Source: Verrucomicrobium sp. BvORR106 (GTDB lineage Bacteria; Verrucomicrobiota; Verrucomicrobiia; Verrucomicrobiales; Verrucomicrobiaceae). Taken from it: a stretch of 64,000 nt of DNA. A program made the position numbers and the translations under genes. How positions within the stretch are numbered: position 1 is the stretch's first letter; every line of letters begins with the position of its first letter. The notes beneath the pieces were generated by a model that did not search any database, was not told the DNA's origin, and saw only the letters and a program-made list of their open reading frames with translations. This document shows positions 55,700-64,000 of this stretch, piece by piece. Where the stretch lies: NCBI RefSeq assembly GCF_000739655.1, contig NZ_BATR01000075.1, positions 1-64,000 on the forward strand. The letters are read 5' to 3'.

Positions 55700-56755
55700 C
55701 TAGAAGGTGATGGTCCAGCCGACATGGCGGGCCTGTTCGCGGGTATAGGAAACACCGTGGATCTTCCGTCCGTCTGCATCCAGCAGGGTGATGAGGCCGC
55801 CTTTGTTGGAGAGGGCCATGGGGGAGCGCACGGGGGCCACGAAGACGCCGCCTGCGGGGAGTTTCCCGGACAGTGGAGTTTTCTCCTTGTTCTTGTCTGC
55901 GAGAGCCCAGCCGCTGAGGTCGATTTCTGCGGTGCTGCGATTGATCAGAGTCACGGTCTCCTTCTCGGGAGACTCGATGGTGTTGACCAGGGCACCGACG
56001 ATGCGGACGAGCCCGTCGGGCACATCGGTGGTGGGGAGATCGCCGTCGGTCGGGAAAGGCGGGCGGGGATCTGTGCCGGGCTGACCGGGAGCGGAGCCCT
56101 CCAGAGGTTCACCCGTCTGGTCGTTGGTGTGCCAGGCCTGGCTCTGGAAGGCGGTGAACACGGCGACCCACTGCTGCTGCTCGGGGAAGTGCACGATGAT
56201 GCCGCCGTCGTTGTAGGGCCCGTTGGCATCGGCAAAGTCGCCTTCCGGGTCATTCCCCTGGTTCATGTGAATCTCATGGATCCCGCGATTGGGGCGGAAG
56301 CCAAAGTATGGGTCAGGACGGTTGTCGGGCCTCCAGCTGGAGCCAAAGGCGTAGATCACGGCCGTTTCATCTGAGAGAGCCCGCTGAATGATGCCATCAA
56401 ACTTTTCATTCAAGTCATTGTCTGGACCCGGCACATCATGAGGGAGGGGCACCATGGCCATGGGGTCAAAGAGATTGCCCCGGATGAAGTCCAGGGCGCC
56501 GCTGGCTGGGGTGTGCTCGAGTGGGTGAAATCCATCCCCGGGCAAGGTGGTGAGGATCTCTGTGACCGGATGCTGGAAGTGCTCGTCAACGATGAACAGG
56601 AGTTCGGAAGGGCTCTGGCGGCTTTTGACATTGATGGCCAGACGGTAGTCATCGTTGCCAGCGACGGCGCGGATCTGGTAGTGCGGGTTCTGCCCAGCGC
56701 CGAGGCGGCGGTCAACGGGGCGGGCTTTGAGGACACCGTAGTTGGGTACAGGCAT
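55700..56755 (-). CDS. YukJ-family (DUF2278) protein with lamin-tail domain
   Basis: 351 residues. MPVPNYGVLKARPVDRR and NPHYQIRAV are the hallmark start of YukJ/DUF2278 proteins, which span residues 1-215 here (GIHEIHMNQGND near 160). Residues 245-345 are a lamin-tail domain: VTLINRSTAEIDLSGW and GGLITLLDADGRKIHGVSY. DUF2278 proteins often sit beside PLD-like enzymes; the function is not established. First gene of the PLD operon. The 40-bp gap contains three AGTTAAG repeats. Confidence 0.85.
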   Translation of the reverse strand: MPVPNYGVLKARPVDRRLGAGQNPHYQIRAVAGNDDYRLAINVKSRQSPSELLFIVDEHFQHPVTEILTTLPGDGFHPLEHTPASGALDFIRGNLFDPMAMVPLPHDVPGPDNDLNEKFDGIIQRALSDETAVIYAFGSSWRPDNRPDPYFGFRPNRGIHEIHMNQGNDPEGDFADANGPYNDGGIIVHFPEQQQWVAVFTAFQSQAWHTNDQTGEPLEGSAPGQPGTDPRPPFPTDGDLPTTDVPDGLVRIVGALVNTIESPEKETVTLINRSTAEIDLSGWALADKNKEKTPLSGKLPAGGVFVAPVRSPMALSNKGGLITLLDADGRKIHGVSYTREQARHVGWTITF

Positions 56756-56926
56756 GGGAAGAGGAGGGCGAGGTGGTTTGAGGCCGGGCGTGATTCAATC
56801 ACCGGCTGCAGGGTGGGAGTGCGGAGCTGATGGGTTGAATAACCCGGCACAAGTGAAAGTTTGGCGACAAAGTTGCGAATGCAAGGCCTGAAAAGTGAAT
56901 AAATCAATCTGATCGAAGGATGAAGA

Positions 56927-57640
56927 TCATGAGCTGGGTTGACTCCCGCCTCCTCCCTTGCCCTTGGTCGCGGTGTCCAGGTCTTGCACGGCGGAGCTGA
57001 ACTCGGTCGCCCATTCATTGGTCTCTGCGGTAACCAGGTCCTGAAGTTTTTTGATCGCTTCATTGGCGAGTTTCAGATAGGGCAACGATGGGGCTTCCGG
57101 TGTGGAGGCATTGGGTGTTGGGGGCGTGAGCTTGAGCGTTTCCCAGTCAAAACAGAACTGCGACATGACACGCTCCATCTGTTGCATGGTGCGCATGTAG
57201 CGGATCCAGCCTTTGGTGAAGCCGTAGAGCCGGTCAAACATGACGATGAAGCCCGACAGGGCGAGCAGAACGGTGGACCACAGGGGGCTGATCTTCGGTG
57301 TCACCTTCAACTCGGAGACGATGGGAACCAATCCTGAGCAGCCCACCCCAAGGAGGGCCAGCACCCGGAGGAAGAGGCTGAAGTCTCTTTTGGCCGCCTT
57401 CCGGTTTCCGTACCAGTCCCTCGTACTCTGGTAGGTGGTAGTCACATAGTTGTGCAATTCCCGCTGGGAGCCCTCCCGGCTGGCTGCGTCCCACCTCAGT
57501 TCAGAAAATCCAGTCGCCGGGATGTTCCCCATAGAGTTTCTGGGATAGTTCGTTGAGTCCTGCATGGTCAGGCATGCTTGAGGTCGTGATCTTGCTAAGG
57601 TAGCTACGCGAGGGTGTCGGCCATTGCTGGACGGATACAT
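56927..57640 (-). CDS. SLATT-type two-TM effector candidate
   Basis: 237 residues if started at ATG 57640; ATGs at 57565 and 57532 are alternatives and the first 36 residues are not conserved-looking. DWYGNRKAAKRDFSLFLRVL leads into TM1 (about 88-108), then TM2 (about 118-138) ending FIVMFDRLYGFTKGW and a cytoplasmic helix (RYMRTMQQMERVM). This two-TM hairpin with the D-R-L-x-G-F-x-x-G-W motif is typical of SLATT domains, predicted pore-forming effectors with SLOG and cyclic-nucleotide systems. Divergent from a TIR gene with about 130 bp between starts, suggesting paired regulation. Confidence 0.75.
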   Translation of the reverse strand: MYPSSNGRHPRVATLARSRPQACLTMQDSTNYPRNSMGNIPATGFSELRWDAASREGSQRELHNYVTTTYQSTRDWYGNRKAAKRDFSLFLRVLALLGVGCSGLVPIVSELKVTPKISPLWSTVLLALSGFIVMFDRLYGFTKGWIRYMRTMQQMERVMSQFCFDWETLKLTPPTPNASTPEAPSLPYLKLANEAIKKLQDLVTAETNEWATEFSSAVQDLDTATKGKGGGGSQPSS

Positions 57641-57768
57641 GGTGGCATGGAGTATAAGTTGCGCTATAGAGTTGCAAATAGCAACGTCAAGTTGGCATTT
57701 GGAAAGATGCCGATGCGATTGACCAGTCGTGTGCCGTGCACTACCGTCGTGCAGAAGCTCGGCGCATT

Positions 57769-58449
57769 ATGGAGTACTTTCTGGAGTCCCAGTTGAAGCA
57801 GCTCGCCACGGAGCAGACTCGCATTCTTGTTGAAGAGTCTGCGGTGGTTTATCTCGACCGTCGCGCTGATAACCTGGAACAGGAGACGCCGCAGGAGGAT
57901 GTCTTCATGGAGGCAGTTTCTTTGCCGGAGGGGGAGGTGCGGCCTTCTGCCGGGTCTGGGGGCCCGTCATCGTCATCGCCGCGGCATTTGTTCGATATCT
58001 TTCTCTCCTACAGTTCCCCAGACGCGGTGGCGGTGGTGGGTTTGTACCATTGGCTGGTGGCCCGGCGCTATCGTGTCTATCTGGATCGCTTTGACCGGTT
58101 GCTTAACCCGGCCGTGGTGACGCGGGCCACGGCCACGATCATCCGGCGTCGCATCGTGCAATCCCGGAGCTTGTTCGTGGCGACGTCCCCGCATGCACTG
58201 ACTTCTGACTGGGTGCCCTGGGAGATGGGCTTTGCCGATGGCTTAATGAATAAGGCTGCGGTATTGTTCATTGCGCCGCGCCCGAATGTGACGTTCAACC
58301 GGCAGTCGTACTTTGAGTTGTATCCGGAGGTGGGGCCAGGTCCGGCGGGAGCGGCCAAGGGGCAGGATCTGATCTTGACGGACCCGCAGGCGGTGCCGCC
58401 GTGGAGCGCCACCTGGGACACGTGGCTGAGGATGCCGCGGAGGTACTGA
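57769..58449 (+). CDS. TIR protein with N-terminal helical extension
   Basis: 226 residues from ATG 57769 (an upstream GTG adds eleven). Residues 1-75 are helical and acidic, then a Ser-rich linker. The TIR covers 84-205: FDIFLSYSSPDA, YRVYLDRFD, SRSLFVATSPHAL, and DWVPWEMGFADG near 155-166 with the catalytic-site Glu. Divergent partner of the SLATT gene. A separate unit from the TIR-SLOG pair that follows 165 bp later. Confidence 0.75.
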   Translation: MEYFLESQLKQLATEQTRILVEESAVVYLDRRADNLEQETPQEDVFMEAVSLPEGEVRPSAGSGGPSSSSPRHLFDIFLSYSSPDAVAVVGLYHWLVARRYRVYLDRFDRLLNPAVVTRATATIIRRRIVQSRSLFVATSPHALTSDWVPWEMGFADGLMNKAAVLFIAPRPNVTFNRQSYFELYPEVGPGPAGAAKGQDLILTDPQAVPPWSATWDTWLRMPRRY

Positions 58450-58613
58450 GGTGAGGGATGTCAAATTCGGTTTATTGTGAAGAATGGTCAATGGGTGCAA
58501 AGAGAAAAAAGAAGTTGCACTGCCGATATTGATTGTGGATGAATTTGCTGCTGATCAGTGGGCTCGCTGGAGTTGATTGAGTTCAGCGATCTGGAGCTCT
58601 TCATTGTGAATCC

Positions 58614-59801
58614 ATGAAATCACCACTATCTGTTGTCTTGATCAGCCAGGGAGATGCTGCGGACACCGAACCCTATGTAAAATCGCTGAAGCGGGCCTTT
58701 CTGGGGATGGATTCCCGGGACCTTAATGCGGCACCCGATTACGAATGGCTGCATCCGTTGGACTTTCGGGCATTTTCGTACACAAAAGAGAACCAGAAGA
58801 ATGGTGATGAAGTGCGGAAAGTGCTCGCTCCCAACGGGGTGACTGAAGATATCGTTGGGAGTTCGGAGCGGGTGCTCGTCGTAGTATTGCTGGGAAAGGC
58901 AAATGGCGACGATGCGACGGAGTTGGCCAGCAGTTGGCGAAAACTGGCGGATGCGGAAGACCATGTTTCGGTCCTATTTGTCTCACTGTCGTCCGATCAA
59001 GTACCGGAGGCAGTGGGGGAAGCACGTTGGGGAAAGATTGAAGCGCTGGGACTGAAGGAGCTGGATGAAAGAGATCTCCGTCAGGACCTTCTGACCTTGC
59101 ATACCATGCAAATGGCCATCTGTTTGCTTTTCAAGAAGGTGAGGACGGTGCCGGGGAATAGCAGGGGCGTTCGGCCGAAGCGGCCCAAGATCTTCTTTAG
59201 CCATGCGAAGAAGGACGGTGTTCCTCTGGCGAAGTCAGTCAAGAACTGGTTGAAAGGCTTGAAAGGATTCAAGTCATTCTACGACACGGACGACCTGGAC
59301 TTGACTGGTGACATCAGCAAACAATTGAAAAGCGCCGTAGCGGGTTCAATTGTCGTGGCCCTGCGTACCGAAGTCTATGATTCTCGATATTGGTGTCAGA
59401 AGGAAGTTTACTGGGCAGAGATGTACAACAGGCCGCTCGTGACAGTTGATGCCCGCTGGAACGTCCAACACGGTCCTGCTGTCATTGGCCTGGACGGCAG
59501 CCCATCGGTGAGGATTCCGGATGGAAGCATCACCCGCATTCTGCTGGCGGCAATGAAGGAAGGGCTGCGCATCGGCCTTTTTGATTCCCGCGTGGAACTG
59601 GCCGCGGTTCAGAATGGCAATCGCGTCAAATACGAGAAGATATCGCGATATCCTACGCTGGCCTCACTAGCGGGAGCCATAGAACGGTTGAACAAGGGGA
59701 AAACGCGCGCACCCGGTTTTCTTGTCTATCCTAATCCGGCTCTGCCAGATGACGTGGAGATCATAGCAAAGGATGTGGCAAAAAAATGCGAGAGGGAGTG
59801 A
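58614..59801 (+). CDS. TIR protein with HPLDFR-type N-terminal domain, copy B
   Basis: 395 residues. Same plan as copy A: RAFLGMD...APDYEWLHPLDFRAF near 24-51, then a TIR at 190-305 with KIFFSHAKKDG, FYDTDDLDLTGD, and DSRYWCQKEVYWAEM with the catalytic-site Glu near 262. It ends prematurely relative to copy A: an A7 run at 59780-59786 is followed by the stop, while the missing tail (GVILCSLDEFRIHGG, compare GINLVSLDQFRVL in copy A) is in the next frame and belongs to the SLOG gene. One base less or two more in the run would join TIR and SLOG in one chain. Confidence 0.8.
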   Translation: MKSPLSVVLISQGDAADTEPYVKSLKRAFLGMDSRDLNAAPDYEWLHPLDFRAFSYTKENQKNGDEVRKVLAPNGVTEDIVGSSERVLVVVLLGKANGDDATELASSWRKLADAEDHVSVLFVSLSSDQVPEAVGEARWGKIEALGLKELDERDLRQDLLTLHTMQMAICLLFKKVRTVPGNSRGVRPKRPKIFFSHAKKDGVPLAKSVKNWLKGLKGFKSFYDTDDLDLTGDISKQLKSAVAGSIVVALRTEVYDSRYWCQKEVYWAEMYNRPLVTVDARWNVQHGPAVIGLDGSPSVRIPDGSITRILLAAMKEGLRIGLFDSRVELAAVQNGNRVKYEKISRYPTLASLAGAIERLNKGKTRAPGFLVYPNPALPDDVEIIAKDVAKKCERE

Positions 59802-60622
59802 TTTTATGTTCGCTGGACGAATTCCGAATTCATGGCGGAAGGACCGGTGGAGACGATGGACGGCCATTTTGGGGGAGAAAGATCGGGATCACCTGTTCCG
59901 CGGATGAATCCGACCTGTCCCCTCTGGGATTCAGCAAGGATGCCATCAATGACTTTGTGATCGACCTGTCACGCAGAGTCATTGCCTTGGGGGGGACGGT
60001 GGTGTTGGGGCACAAATGGCACATTGGTGGGATCATGGAGGCGCTTGGGAAATTTGCCCTGGCCTACAAGGCCGTCAATGCGACACCGGAAGCCCCCATT
60101 GTTGTCAATTATCTCGCACATCCAGATGCGCCAGAGCTGTCCCAAACGGAGAAGGTGGAGCTGGGCAACTACATCAGGATTGATTCCACGGAGTGGCCTG
60201 ATCATCATGACGCATCCTATCTCCCCCCAAAAGGGAAACCGGACTCAAAGAGAGCGAGGGATCTCTTTGCGAACCGTGAACGTTTGGTGGGCGAGTGTGA
60301 CGCAAGGATTGTCATCGGTGGACGGCCCACCAGTTCGACGAGGTCCGTCTCTGGGGTATTGGAAGAAAGCTGGTTGGCGCTGAAGCGCGAGAAGCTGTTG
60401 ATTTGTTCCACCGGCTTCAATGGCATGGCGAAAAAAATTGCCGAAACGAAATCGGGAAGAGAGGTGGTGGCGGGCACCAAGGTGAAGCGCGACCAGGATT
60501 ATCTAGACGAGATGGGCGGCCTGGTGAGGAGAGCGAAAGACAAAGGTTTGTTCCTTGAAACGAAAGAGTTTGCCGTGGGTGCACTCATCAAGCTTTTGGA
60601 CGAAAAACTGACTCCGGCATAG
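59786..60622 (+). CDS. SLOG-domain protein (TIR-associated), copy B
   Basis: 278 residues from ATG 59786, overlapping the TIR gene by 16 bp. The first 15 residues (MREGVILCSLDEFRI) are homologous to the TIR tail of copy A, not to any SLOG. The SLOG fold then starts at KIGITCSADESDL, with VVLGHKWHIGGIMEA, ARIVIGG and VSGVLEESWLALKREKLLICS, all aligned with copy A. No other in-frame ATG precedes the SLOG start, so translation either starts here or continues from the TIR gene by frameshift. Partner of the TIR gene: signal synthase plus sensor. Confidence 0.75.
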   Translation: MREGVILCSLDEFRIHGGRTGGDDGRPFWGRKIGITCSADESDLSPLGFSKDAINDFVIDLSRRVIALGGTVVLGHKWHIGGIMEALGKFALAYKAVNATPEAPIVVNYLAHPDAPELSQTEKVELGNYIRIDSTEWPDHHDASYLPPKGKPDSKRARDLFANRERLVGECDARIVIGGRPTSSTRSVSGVLEESWLALKREKLLICSTGFNGMAKKIAETKSGREVVAGTKVKRDQDYLDEMGGLVRRAKDKGLFLETKEFAVGALIKLLDEKLTPA

Positions 60623-60651
60623 GGGAGCCGCCGGGCGGCGATCCCACCCTT

Positions 60652-61684
60652 GTGGTGTCATATGTTGATGCCAGCATAGCGTTCTCCGATTTGTCACGTG
60701 ATGATGATGAAGGAGGGGTGCCGCCCTTGGTGCTTCCAGAGGCGGCAACGCAGTTGTGGGCGGAGCAGAAAGGGGCAATATTGGCAAAGTCAGCTTCGGG
60801 TTGGCGGAAACTCGCCAGATTGGAGCCTTTGCAAGCTGAGCGAACCGCTGATCTGGGCAATCGGCTGCATGTTTCGATTCGTGCTGACAGGCGAGATTTG
60901 CTCGATGTGCGGAAGCAATCCAGGGAAGGGGCGGTGATCGCCACCAAGACTTTTGGGAGGGAGATTGTTGAAGTGAATGCTGGTGCCGGAGAGAGCGGTG
61001 CCATGCTGCACATGGAAGACGGGGAGTTGGTCCTGGTGAGTCTCCCCCAAGGGGGAAGTGCTGGCGAAGGCAACCGAAGGCCGTCTTGATCTCGGGCGGG
61101 AAACACTCCCGTGGAATGCAGGAGTAGGACTGCTGGGCAGGGTACGGGGTGGGGAGTACATCATCGCCACATCGGATGACTGTGAGCAAGTGTTGCTCCG
61201 GCCGGACGACCCCAGATGGAGATCAAAGGTATGCGATGAGAAGGCCTATTTCGGGACTGACAGGGCTGCCACCGATCCCAGTTTGGCCATATATGATCCA
61301 GAGGAGAAAGTCCTTCTCACCCGAAGCCAGCGTTCCGATGCTCCCAATATGCTTTACTGGGCCATGTTATGGGACGTTGAGTCAGGAATTCCTCTCTCTG
61401 ACCGGAAGACTTGCTTCAATGAGGATGACTTCTACAGCGGGAAAGTTGGAAACGAGTGGAGTCTAAGTGATGGGCATGCCAGCCTGGAGAAGGGGATCGT
61501 TTATCGTCCCTCTTTGGAGTCGCTCCCTGTGCTGGCAGACTACGCGGAGCAGTTGTCGGGATTGAAGCTGGATGAACATGGATTGACTGGCCGAATCGAG
61601 CCGACGCCTGAGTCTGCCTCTGCCCTGCGTGGGAAGCTGACGGAACAATGGAAGCGGCTTCCTGCGGGTAGGGGCGACAACTAG
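60652..61684 (+). pseudogene. WD40-type beta-propeller C-terminal fragment, frameshifted
   Basis: Two overlapping frames (60652-61089 and 61058-61684) read as one beta-propeller-like protein if a frame change is allowed near the GGGGG run at about 61050. The second part has LLTRSQRSD..., YWAMLWDVESGIPLS and the tail SLPVLADYAEQLSGLKLDEHG, which resembles the end of WD40 proteins fused to kinases or STAND ATPases (LW D..TG; LA..L.G..LD..G). No start or N-terminal enzyme domain is found; the SLOG gene ends just before. Probably a truncated, decayed gene. Confidence 0.45.
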
Positions 61685-61760
61685 AAGCGGTGAGGCAGTA
61701 ACGGCCAGCCGTGACCTCCGATGGGGCAAAAGCGATCGTCGAAACGCAGATGAAACTCGG

Positions 61761-62726
61761 CTACTGCCTGGCCTCGGTGATGGCGTTGATGAAGAACTCG
61801 GTCTCTTGCTTGTAGCGGGTATTCGGGTGTTTTTCAAGCAGGCTGTGAGCAGCTTCGAGGGTGTCGGACCAGAGGTGCAACCGGAAATTGGCCTGCATCC
61901 AATTACGCGTGATAATCTCGTCTTCAGGGGCGAGTTGTCTTGCCTTTCGAAGACATCGGTAGCGGCCCATGGCGTCATTTCGGATGTCACAGGAGATGGA
62001 AAGAAAATTCCAGGCTTCAAATGAGGCTGGCAACTCGCGCACGAAGATGCGGGACAGAGCTACGAGGACATCTGCATCGCGCGTGGTGGCGAGCTCCACC
62101 TTCGCATTGAGGATTTCCATGATGACGTGCTTGACGAAGTCTTCTGGTTTCCCGGGCAGTCTTTTGGAGCCATTCAACCACAAGTCTGCGGCGTGAGTTT
62201 TGGTGGCGGAGATGAATTTTTCAATGGCATCAATCTGGCCTGTGGTGTCTCCCAGCGAGTCGAAAATTTCTTGTACACCTAACGCGATGTCCAAGCGTTG
62301 AGGAAAGAGCGTCCTGGCGTTCTCCAGAATTTTGACAGCCTCCTGCCGACCTGTTGAGTCCAAGAATTTTCCACCATGCATATATCCGGCAGTGCCGAGG
62401 TGAACGCGCCCCTGTTCCCTGTCCTCTTTCGTGTCGCGGATTTCCGGGACAAAGAGGCCGGCGGGAAGATTCTCTGGCATGAAGATGACGTCCTCGCCGA
62501 GATTGTAAAACCAGTTGGCGATGGCGATATGAGCTTCCGGATCGGCGGAGTTCTTCTTCAGTAGGTCGCGAGCAAGCGGTTTGGGATCCGCTGACGGCTG
62601 TTTCTTAATCAGCTTTGACAGGGCATTGATATAGTACTCCTCGCTCTTGGCGGAGCACGGGTTGCTTCCGAGTTGGGTGAGGAGCAGGATCGCCAGGAGA
62701 ATCGAGCTTCGCAATGAAGTGCTCAT
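61761..62726 (-). CDS. Secreted TPR-like protein
   Basis: 321 residues from ATG 62726 (an upstream TTG would add three). A signal peptide covers residues 1-27. The mature part is helical repeat: PEAHIAIANWFYNLGE, ALGVQEIFDSLGD, ADVLVALSRIFVRE, AWNFLSISCDI, DEIITRNWMQANFRLHLW, all TPR-like antiparallel pairs of 34-40 residues. A periplasmic scaffold role is likely. It follows the partial membrane gene at 62762 by 35 bp on the same strand, so the two are probably an operon. Confidence 0.65.
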   Translation of the reverse strand: MSTSLRSSILLAILLLTQLGSNPCSAKSEEYYINALSKLIKKQPSADPKPLARDLLKKNSADPEAHIAIANWFYNLGEDVIFMPENLPAGLFVPEIRDTKEDREQGRVHLGTAGYMHGGKFLDSTGRQEAVKILENARTLFPQRLDIALGVQEIFDSLGDTTGQIDAIEKFISATKTHAADLWLNGSKRLPGKPEDFVKHVIMEILNAKVELATTRDADVLVALSRIFVRELPASFEAWNFLSISCDIRNDAMGRYRCLRKARQLAPEDEIITRNWMQANFRLHLWSDTLEAAHSLLEKHPNTRYKQETEFFINAITEARQ

Positions 62727-62761
62727 GATCTGCAACGGGTGAGTAGAGCTGAAGTGCGGTG

Positions 62762-64000
62762 TTATTCGGACGGCAGAATATCATTGGCGGGAAAGAGACT
62801 CTGGGTCTTGATTCGCACTTCCTGAAGCCGGTGCTTCAGAGGCTCGACCTGACTGACCGGGATGCCCGCACGCTCTTCGTTGTAGATGAGCTGGGTCAAA
62901 CAGTAGCCGAGAAGATTGAGCGCTGCCGTGTTCCGGGGCTCCATGGCAAGTAGGTTGTCCAGACGAACGATGCTGTTGTTGTACCGTGTCCTGGCAGAAG
63001 CGAAGCCGTTGCCGCATAGGTGCATGTCTCCAGCCAGTGCCAATGCGCGGGCCAGTTCCAGCTCCCAGATCGAGGACTCCATGTTTAGTGCTTCAACGGC
63101 CGTTGCGCTGTTGTCGGCCAGGGTCGCGGCGTCGCCCACTCTGCCCAGCTCACGCAGAGTGGTGATCACCTTGCTCTGTGCAGTGGCCAAGGACATGACG
63201 AGATCTGCCCGCGCCATCATCTGTTCCTTGGGTGTCGCATCGAGCGCGGTCTTCAGACCACCTGCTATTTTTTCGATCGCCCCGAGCCGTTGGTCCAACG
63301 GCAGCAGGGCTGCCTGGCGTAGTCTCACTGATGACCACAGCTGCTGGGCTACAGGCGAGGTGGGGTCCTCTTTCACAATGCGTTCTGCCACTTGAAGTGC
63401 TTCCGCCCAATGAGGGGAAAGGGTGGGGGATGATGGCGGGGGTGTGACGGCGGCCACAGGCTGTGCTGAGGCGGCTGGCGAGGTGACAGCGGGCCGTGTT
63501 GAATCACCCTCTGATGCAGACAGCCGATAGAGGAGCCATCCGTAGCGGCGGAGGTGCCAGCCTTCTTTTTGGGACCAACCCGCCTGGCGGGCATAGTCCA
63601 TGGATTTCTCAAAGTGAGCCTTTGCAGCAGCAAGATTCTTCAGCTCCAGGAAAGTCTCCCCTTCTTCATACTCCTGGACTGCTTTCAAGGAGAGTTTGCC
63701 CTCGCTAGGCGTGGTGCTTTCTGCCAGGTAGGCTTGGATGGCATTGTGGATGTTGCTCATCAGATCCAGGCGGCCCAGCGTGAGCAGGGAGAAGCGGATG
63801 TCGGTCTGCATCTTTTCCACCAGCTGCTCAGAACTGTGCTGCTCCTTCTCAGCACGAATGCGGCTCTTCTCTTCCGCTTGTCGGGCAAGAGCCTCCTTGG
63901 TGAGGGCTTGCTCCGCCGCGATCCGGGACTTCTCGGCCGCATCCCTGGCCCGGGAGGCGACCAAGGCCCAATTTACTGCGGCAGCGAGAAACGCACACAG
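62762..64000 (-). CDS. TM/coiled-coil/TPR-like protein, 3' part (runs off right edge)
   Basis: The frame is open to the right edge; 412 codons are visible and the start is outside. The visible N-terminal end is a hydrophobic TM stretch (LCAFLAAAVNWALV), then an Ala/Glu/Lys/Arg-rich coiled coil (about 45 residues), then TPR-like helices and a Ser/Pro-rich linker. The layout resembles the post-TM region of TIR or nSTAND1 receptors such as the gene at 17371, so the missing part may hold such a domain. Not provable from this window. Confidence 0.6.
   Translation of the reverse strand: MCAFLAAAVNWALVASRARDAAEKSRIAAEQALTKEALARQAEEKSRIRAEKEQHSSEQLVEKMQTDIRFSLLTLGRLDLMSNIHNAIQAYLAESTTPSEGKLSLKAVQEYEEGETFLELKNLAAAKAHFEKSMDYARQAGWSQKEGWHLRRYGWLLYRLSASEGDSTRPAVTSPAASAQPVAAVTPPPSSPTLSPHWAEALQVAERIVKEDPTSPVAQQLWSSVRLRQAALLPLDQRLGAIEKIAGGLKTALDATPKEQMMARADLVMSLATAQSKVITTLRELGRVGDAATLADNSATAVEALNMESSIWELELARALALAGDMHLCGNGFASARTRYNNSIVRLDNLLAMEPRNTAALNLLGYCLTQLIYNEERAGIPVSQVEPLKHRLQEVRIKTQSLFPANDILPSE

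Noticed and set aside
11801-60622. Classical Thoeris or CBASS operon
   Set aside because: No Sir2-SLOG ThsA, no SMODS/CD-NTase and no E1/E2/JAB genes were seen, so known system names do not fit.

Overview
The window is a GC-rich bacterial chromosome segment. Gene content and style suggest the PVC group, most likely Verrucomicrobiota: a giant secreted beta-helix/thrombospondin-3 protein, few Shine-Dalgarno signals, and many STAND and TIR proteins. This is inference; there is no rRNA or ribosomal gene to settle it. No tRNA, rRNA, CRISPR array, intact transposase or integrase was found.

Layout. (a) 1-6.2 kb: a partial secreted protein and a 1927-residue repetitive surface protein. (b) 6.2-11.5 kb: a sparse zone with an IS66 remnant, a short inverted-repeat element and small membrane or secreted proteins. 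(c) 11.8-61.7 kb: a dense immune-type island. It holds about eleven intact genes with TIR or SEFIR domains, four TIR+SLOG (nucleotide-sensor) pairs plus a decayed fifth, and two large proteins built around class III nucleotide cyclases. Four large STAND-type or other P-loop ATPases are present: TIR-nSTAND1, PNP-NTPase-HD, KGGTGR-TIR-pYEATS and DUF4062-NB-ARC-TPR. (d) 61.7-64 kb: a secreted TPR-like protein and the 3' part of a TM/coiled-coil protein that leaves the window.

How the genes may work together (inference). TIR domains make NAD-derived signals and SLOG domains can bind them, as in Thoeris. Here the TIR and SLOG parts recur as fusions (11.8 and 40.9 kb) or adjacent genes (51.8 and 58.6 kb), always without the Sir2 effector of Thoeris. 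Effector-like genes lie between them: a double lipase with two zinc proteases (32.1-37.2 kb), a protein joining a purine nucleoside phosphorylase-like domain, a P-loop NTPase and an HD nucleotidase (37.3-40.8 kb), an FRG protein, a split phospholipase D with a YukJ-family protein, and a two-TM SLATT protein. The cyclase proteins at 14.8 kb (SEFIR-cyclase-GAF-like) and 25.8 kb (TIM barrel-cyclase-two Rossmann-like domains, next to a papain-like protein) would add cyclic-nucleotide signalling.

Mobile history: four copies of a small inverted-repeat element sit between genes, two of them contributing to a neighbour's stop codon. There is an IS66 fragment and a truncated TIR paralogue. Several apparent frameshifts fall in homopolymers (A7 runs and G runs), so read-level verification matters for those genes.
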